DNA from: Thiotrichaceae bacterium
Lineage (GTDB): Bacteria; Pseudomonadota; Gammaproteobacteria; Thiotrichales; Thiotrichaceae
Length of the DNA stretch: 10,260 nucleotides
Direction of reading: 5' to 3'
Assembly: GCA_024762625.1 (NCBI GenBank)
Contig: JANTHA010000062.1
Span: 1-10,260, forward strand
The position numbers were made by a program, and so were the translations under genes. Below are positions 7,040 to 10,260 of the stretch, in pieces (positions within the stretch are counted from its first letter, which is position 1; every line of letters starts with the position of its first letter). Below the pieces are notes generated by a model. That model was not told the DNA's origin. It worked only from the letters and a program-made list of their open reading frames with translations, and ran no database searches.

Positions 7040-7432
7040 CTAACGTTTCGAGAACTGAGTCGCGCGTCTTGCTTTGTGTAGTCCCACTTTCTTACGCTCA
7101 ACCTTGCGCGCATCACGCGTCAGGTAGCCCTGTTTCTTTAAGACGCCACGCAAACCTTCATCATATTTTAACAAGGCTCTTGCGATGCCCAGACGAATAG
7201 CGCCGGCCTGGCCGCTGTCTCCGCCGCCTTTTACTGTAACCTTAATATCAAATTGATTATCTGTTTCGGTTGTCACCAAAGGCTGTTTCAGAATCATGTG
7301 AGCGGTTTCACGACCGAAATATTCTTCCAGAGGTAATTTGTTAATAACAATGTTACCGCTGCCTTTAGTAATAAATACACGCGCCGAAGAAGACTTGCGA
7401 CGACCTGTACCATAATATTGTGTTGCTGCCAT
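7040..7432 (-). CDS. rpsI: Ribosomal protein uS9
   Basis: The 130-aa product has the exact length and pattern of bacterial S9. It opens with [16 protein letters not shown], contains [24 protein letters not shown] in the core, and closes with [22 protein letters not shown], the basic tail whose last residues reach the P-site tRNA in the 30S subunit. A GAAGG Shine-Dalgarno lies 8 nt before the ATG. The gene follows rplM by 13 nt in the standard rplM-rpsI order. No separate promoter is evident. Transcription should end at the 6828-6867 hairpin. Confidence 0.98.
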   Translation of the reverse strand: MAATQYYGTGRRKSSSARVFITKGSGNIVINKLPLEEYFGRETAHMILKQPLVTTETDNQFDIKVTVKGGGDSGQAGAIRLGIARALLKYDEGLRGVLKKQGYLTRDARKVERKKVGLHKARRATQFSKR

Positions 7433-7445
7433 TTTCTATAACCTT

Positions 7446-7877
7446 CTATATTTCCAACGCGATGGGCTGTTGAGCGTGGTGATTATGCTCGGCTCCCGCA
7501 TATACTTTTAATTTACGATACATTTCGCGCCCCAGAGGTCCTTTGGGCAACATACCCTTGACTGCAAGCTCGATAACGCGCTCGGGTTTTTTTGCAATTA
7601 ACTTCTCGAAGCTGGTTGATTTCAAGTTGCCCACATAGCCGGTGTGCTTGTAATACATCTTGTTTTTCGCCTTGTTGCCTGTAACGCGAATTTTTTCGGC
7701 ATTAACGATCACAATATAATCGCCGGTATCCACATGCGGTGTATAAATTGGCTTGTGCTTGCCGCGCAAACGCGATGCGACTTCACTGGCAAGACGACCC
7801 AGGGTTTTACCATCGGCGTCTATGACAAACCAGTCACGTTTGACTTCAGCGGGTTTTGCGCTGACTGTTGTTCCCAT
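7446..7877 (-). CDS. rplM: Ribosomal protein uL13
   Basis: The 143-aa product matches bacterial L13 (E. coli 142): [97 protein letters not shown] and a QQPIALEI end. L13 is an early-assembly protein of the 50S subunit. An in-frame ATG 28 codons upstream (7961) is open, but the family N-terminus and the GGAG 7 nt before the ATG at 7877 fix the start here. It is the first gene of the rplM-rpsI operon. In E. coli L13 is reported to repress its own operon through the mRNA leader; the leader here carries inverted repeats suited to such control. Confidence 0.98.
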   Translation of the reverse strand: MGTTVSAKPAEVKRDWFVIDADGKTLGRLASEVASRLRGKHKPIYTPHVDTGDYIVIVNAEKIRVTGNKAKNKMYYKHTGYVGNLKSTSFEKLIAKKPERVIELAVKGMLPKGPLGREMYRKLKVYAGAEHNHHAQQPIALEI

Positions 7878-7897
7878 TTCAATTCTCCAGAAACGTT

Positions 7898-7925
7898 CGT
7901 ACAATTTGTACGCTAATTCGTACAA
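7898..7925 (-). promoter_or_regulatory. Alternative hairpins in the rplM leader
   Basis: Read on the minus strand, TTGTACG (7925-7919), AATTAG, CGTACAA (7912-7906) forms a 7-bp stem with a 6-nt loop. The same middle arm can instead pair downstream as CGTAC-AAATT-GTACG (7912-7898). The two structures exclude each other, and the second ends about 10 nt before the Shine-Dalgarno of rplM. At the DNA level the same bases form a perfect 15-bp palindrome (7898-7912) plus a third half-site, so an operator is also possible. Confidence 0.5.
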
Positions 7926-7985
7926 CAAATAATATGTTTGTAAACCGCGACTGTGTAACACGCAGCCTGATTCAAAGAACGGGGC

Positions 7986-8014
7986 ATTTTATGGCAATCT
8001 TGTGACTACTTCAA
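7986..8014 (-). promoter_or_regulatory. Sigma-70 promoter of rplM-rpsI
   Basis: On the minus strand TTGAAG (8014-8009) and TAAAAT (7991-7986) are separated by exactly 17 nt, matching 4 of 6 and 5 of 6 consensus positions. The expected start near 7979 gives a leader of about 100 nt before rplM, long for a housekeeping gene and consistent with leader-based control. Confidence 0.7.
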
Positions 8015-8061
8015 GCGGTAGTTTACTTTATTTGATTATTTTAAACGGCGACCAGTCATTT

Positions 8062-9180
8062 TCATCTGAATAACAGAATCCCTGAAACAATATTCCTGAG
8101 CTTGCGTAATTTTCGACTCAGCCAGAATACCTGATTGGTCTGCTTGCCGCCCTGTTGTTCTATCTGCCGGGCTAATTGTTCTACGATCACTTCCGGCGTA
8201 GTGAATTCGCCTGTTCGCCAGTCAATGTAGCGAGGATAATCGATCAGCGTTGCGGCGACCAACTGTTCAAGGCTTAAGCTCCTGGCGCGGCGCTCCAGGG
8301 TATGCCTATCTTCCGTTAAACCCCAGTTCGAGTAAAACGGCAAGCCATAACAGACCACTTTTAATCCGCGCATCAAGCCTTCAAAACCAACCAGCGAGGT
8401 CATGGTGTGAACTTCATTGGCCAAGGCCAGACAATCGGTAATACTGGCATCGTAGACAACCTGGTCACACAGGCGCAATACAGCCTTATCTACCTTGCCT
8501 TTGCGGTTGCCGCTAACCACATCTGGATGAGGCTTATAAATCAAATAGTCCCCAGGGTGATTTTTTCGCACCGCCTTTATCAAAGCGGCATTCGTTTTAA
8601 CATCCACACAGCCTTTCCTGATCGAGGCATCGTCCTCAACCTGTCCTGGGATCAGAATGATTTTTTGATGCAGTTTTGCTTTCAGGGATGTTTTGTTTAG
8701 TTTTCCGCCCAGATTATATTTACTGAGTTCATTGCTTAACAACGCGTCTTTCAGATCATGGGCGCGCTTGAGTTCTTTTTCATTAAAGTCTTTGTTTTGA
8801 AGCAGCATTTCAAGATCGCTGGGCCTTGACGGGTCATAATAAATGCCCTGTTTATCAAGAACCAGCGACGCGGGCGCGGTCAAATCCGTACCGAGGCCTG
8901 TAGAGCGAATGAAGCCGTCCTCAACCAACCAGACGCTGCAGTTAAATTGCGCTACCAGCTTATTGACTTCGCTTTGATCCTTGCTTGCCCAGCTCACCAA
9001 TCGGGAATCCGCGCGAATGCCTTTTTTAATCGCCTGTGTAACGGATGAAATAAACAGCACCTCGCCATCAGAACCCAAAAAAGCACGGATATAGTTTTGC
9101 TTCCAGCGCGTGAAATTAATACAGAACAAACGCTGATTATTTGAATCGCCGGCGCTATGCGCTTCAATGGTTTGGGACAC
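8062..9180 (-). CDS. Single-module KpsC-like capsule polysaccharide (Kdo-transferase family) protein
   Basis: The 372-aa product belongs to the capsule polysaccharide biosynthesis family of KpsC/WcbA-type beta-Kdo transferases, which build the Kdo linker between phospholipid and capsule chain. Visible blocks are VEDGFIRSTGLGTDL (86-100), IYYDPSRPSDLE (113-124), LIPGQVEDDASI (176-187), IYKPHPDVVSGNR (214-226), TSLVGFEGLMRG (261-272) and YGLPFYSNWGLTED (278-291). Full KpsC has two such modules (~650-700 aa); this protein has one, and no second is adjacent. The start is GTG at 9180 with GGAGG 9 nt upstream, directly after the TGA of the GT2 gene with no intervening base. The C-terminus is basic (LSRKLRKLRN) and may contact the membrane. 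A sugar other than Kdo is possible. I see no transmembrane segment. Confidence 0.82.
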   Translation of the reverse strand: MSQTIEAHSAGDSNNQRLFCINFTRWKQNYIRAFLGSDGEVLFISSVTQAIKKGIRADSRLVSWASKDQSEVNKLVAQFNCSVWLVEDGFIRSTGLGTDLTAPASLVLDKQGIYYDPSRPSDLEMLLQNKDFNEKELKRAHDLKDALLSNELSKYNLGGKLNKTSLKAKLHQKIILIPGQVEDDASIRKGCVDVKTNAALIKAVRKNHPGDYLIYKPHPDVVSGNRKGKVDKAVLRLCDQVVYDASITDCLALANEVHTMTSLVGFEGLMRGLKVVCYGLPFYSNWGLTEDRHTLERRARSLSLEQLVAATLIDYPRYIDWRTGEFTTPEVIVEQLARQIEQQGGKQTNQVFWLSRKLRKLRNIVSGILLFR

Positions 9181-10044
9181 TCAGTGCAGCCTCCAGTAGA
9201 TACTCGCCAGCAAATAACAAAACCATAATCTGAACCGCCTTTTCCTATAAAAAAAAAGCATAACGCCCTGTTTGCTCATGATATGGCGTTTACAGGTCAT
9301 TAAATAAAAAAGACGAATATTCCGGCCAAAAACAGATTTGCCAGCGGTCAAACGGCTTAATTGCAAATGACCAATCAGTTTTTTGGCGGGATTATGTGAA
9401 ATCCGGTCATCCCCCGATACATTGAAACAATAACTTATATCCGCTCGACTTTTGAGTATTGTTGCATGCTCCATCGCATCGAGATACATCTGCCAGTCCT
9501 GACAAGACAGAAAATTTCTGAACTCAATCTGCTCAATCACCCTGCGCGCAAACGTGACGCCGCCAAGCGGACCCATGCAATTTCGGTAGACCAGCCGTTG
9601 CCTGATGCGCTCCGGTTGATCAGCATGACGATGGAAAAACGTTTGATAACGATAACGGGAACCCTCCCGGCTAATATCATTGCGCCCTGTTAATAATACA
9701 TCCAGCTCCGGATTATCCTGCAGCTCACCGATGATACCAGCCAACCAGCCTTCACCGAAACCATCATCGGAGTCATGAAAATGAACAAACTCGCCAGAGG
9801 ATTTCCCGAAACCCAATGCGCGCGCCCTGGGAGCGCCTGAGTTTTTAGGCAAGCGGTAAAGACTGACCGCCACTTTAAAATCAGGGATTTTTATTGGCTC
9901 CGCCGAGCCATCATCAACAACAATCAACTCAACGGGCTCCTGATACCCGCCAGAAACAATTGCGCTGGTCAGATCAGACAAAAGAAGCTCCAGACTTTTT
10001 TGCCTGTTATAAACGGGTATCACAATACTTAACAAGCAAACCAA
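9181..10044 (-). CDS. GT2-family glycosyltransferase
   Basis: The 287-aa product is a GT-A fold family 2 glycosyltransferase. It opens with LLSIVIPVYNRQKSLELLL, has the nucleotide-binding D44-D45 in IVVDDGS, GAPRARALGFGKSSGEFV (70-87), the metal-binding DSDD (91-94), and C-x-D-W near 179-182 in place of the usual ED catalytic pair (here QDW). The last ~70 residues are basic and aromatic, with a hydrophobic WFCYLLASIYW end suggesting membrane association. The most upstream plausible start is TTG at 10044 with AAAGGA 12 nt before it; no ATG lies near the family N-terminus, so the start is uncertain by a few codons. It abuts the KpsC-like gene, and both probably build a surface polysaccharide. 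Donor and acceptor cannot be told. Confidence 0.85.
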   Translation of the reverse strand: MVCLLSIVIPVYNRQKSLELLLSDLTSAIVSGGYQEPVELIVVDDGSAEPIKIPDFKVAVSLYRLPKNSGAPRARALGFGKSSGEFVHFHDSDDGFGEGWLAGIIGELQDNPELDVLLTGRNDISREGSRYRYQTFFHRHADQPERIRQRLVYRNCMGPLGGVTFARRVIEQIEFRNFLSCQDWQMYLDAMEHATILKSRADISYCFNVSGDDRISHNPAKKLIGHLQLSRLTAGKSVFGRNIRLFYLMTCKRHIMSKQGVMLFFYRKRRFRLWFCYLLASIYWRLH

Positions 10045-10260
10045 GAAGCGATTATTCCTTTGTTGTTTTATTTTAAATGGTTAATTAAAAACCATTTGCA
10101 AGGACTTATACAATTGTTTTTTCTGAGGCGACCAGGAATTTCAACATGGCTGATAAACCTCGCGTCAGCGCCAAAATACCGTGGCCGATGTAGTAAGATC
10201 AGTAGAATAACACACGTCCGCATGGAGACAGGTGATTGATTTTAACAGGAACAAAAAATC
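10045..10260. other. Terminal intergenic region without a supported gene
   Basis: These 216 bases precede the GT2 gene and should contain its promoter, though I see no good -35/-10 pair. A 15-codon ATG frame at 10146 with an AGGA upstream ends quickly. The very end (AGGAACAAAAAATC at 10247-10260) looks like a ribosome-binding site for a plus-strand gene that would start just past the window; this is only a guess. Confidence 0.4.

Noticed and set aside
7446..7961. 171-aa reading of L13 starting at 7961
   Set aside because: The family N-terminus and the GGAG spacing fix the start at 7877; the extension lies in the structured leader.
10120..10260. Short frames near the right end: a 15-codon ATG frame on plus at 10146 and a minus frame reading IGHGILALTRGLSAMLKF
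   Set aside because: Both are closed within about 30 codons, lack family similarity I can name, and overlap each other on opposite strands.

Overview
The window reads as a gammaproteobacterial chromosome segment of intermediate GC. Support comes from a DapE and a YffB/Spx-type ArsC-like protein that closely follow the enterobacterial and pseudomonad sequences as I recall them, an rplM-rpsI operon, a Gram-negative porin, and a DsrC-family protein. A CbbY-type phosphatase and a DsrC-like protein would fit an autotrophic, sulfur-oxidising or methanotrophic lineage, but genus and lifestyle cannot be fixed from this window. Everything is ordinary chromosomal coding. I see no insertion sequence, integrase, CRISPR array, tRNA or rRNA.

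Layout. Positions 1-802 (minus) hold a two-gene unit: a DsrC/TusE-like protein fused to an N-terminal beta-rich domain (164-802), followed by the first 37 codons of an HPP-type membrane protein that runs off the left edge. Positions 803-1374 are a non-coding divergent region with two inverted repeats. Positions 1375-3483 (plus) carry yffB, a GyrI-like effector-binding protein overlapping it by 1 nt, a 17-codon relic of a VOC/glyoxalase gene, and dapE. yffB next to dapE is a conserved gammaproteobacterial arrangement, here separated by the GyrI-like gene and the relic. Positions 3504-6758 (minus) carry a porin with a hexapeptide-repeat leader, a CbbY-like HAD phosphatase, a TrmB-like methyltransferase overlapping it by 11 nt, and, behind its own -10 element, an exported chalcone-isomerase-like protein that converges on dapE.

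A rho-independent terminator (6828-6867) separates that block from rplM-rpsI (7040-7877, minus). The ribosomal operon has a good sigma-70 promoter and a leader of about 100 nt in which three TTGTACG/CGTACAA half-sites can form two mutually exclusive hairpins just before the RBS. Positions 8062-10044 (minus) hold two surface-polysaccharide genes: a GT2 glycosyltransferase (TTG start) directly abutting a single-module KpsC-like Kdo-transferase-family protein (GTG start). The last 216 bases hold no gene I can support.

The items most worth a second look are the cysteine-swapped, domain-fused DsrC-like protein with its HPP partner, the switch-like rplM leader, the VOC relic in front of dapE, and the in-frame 18-bp repeat array in the porin gene.
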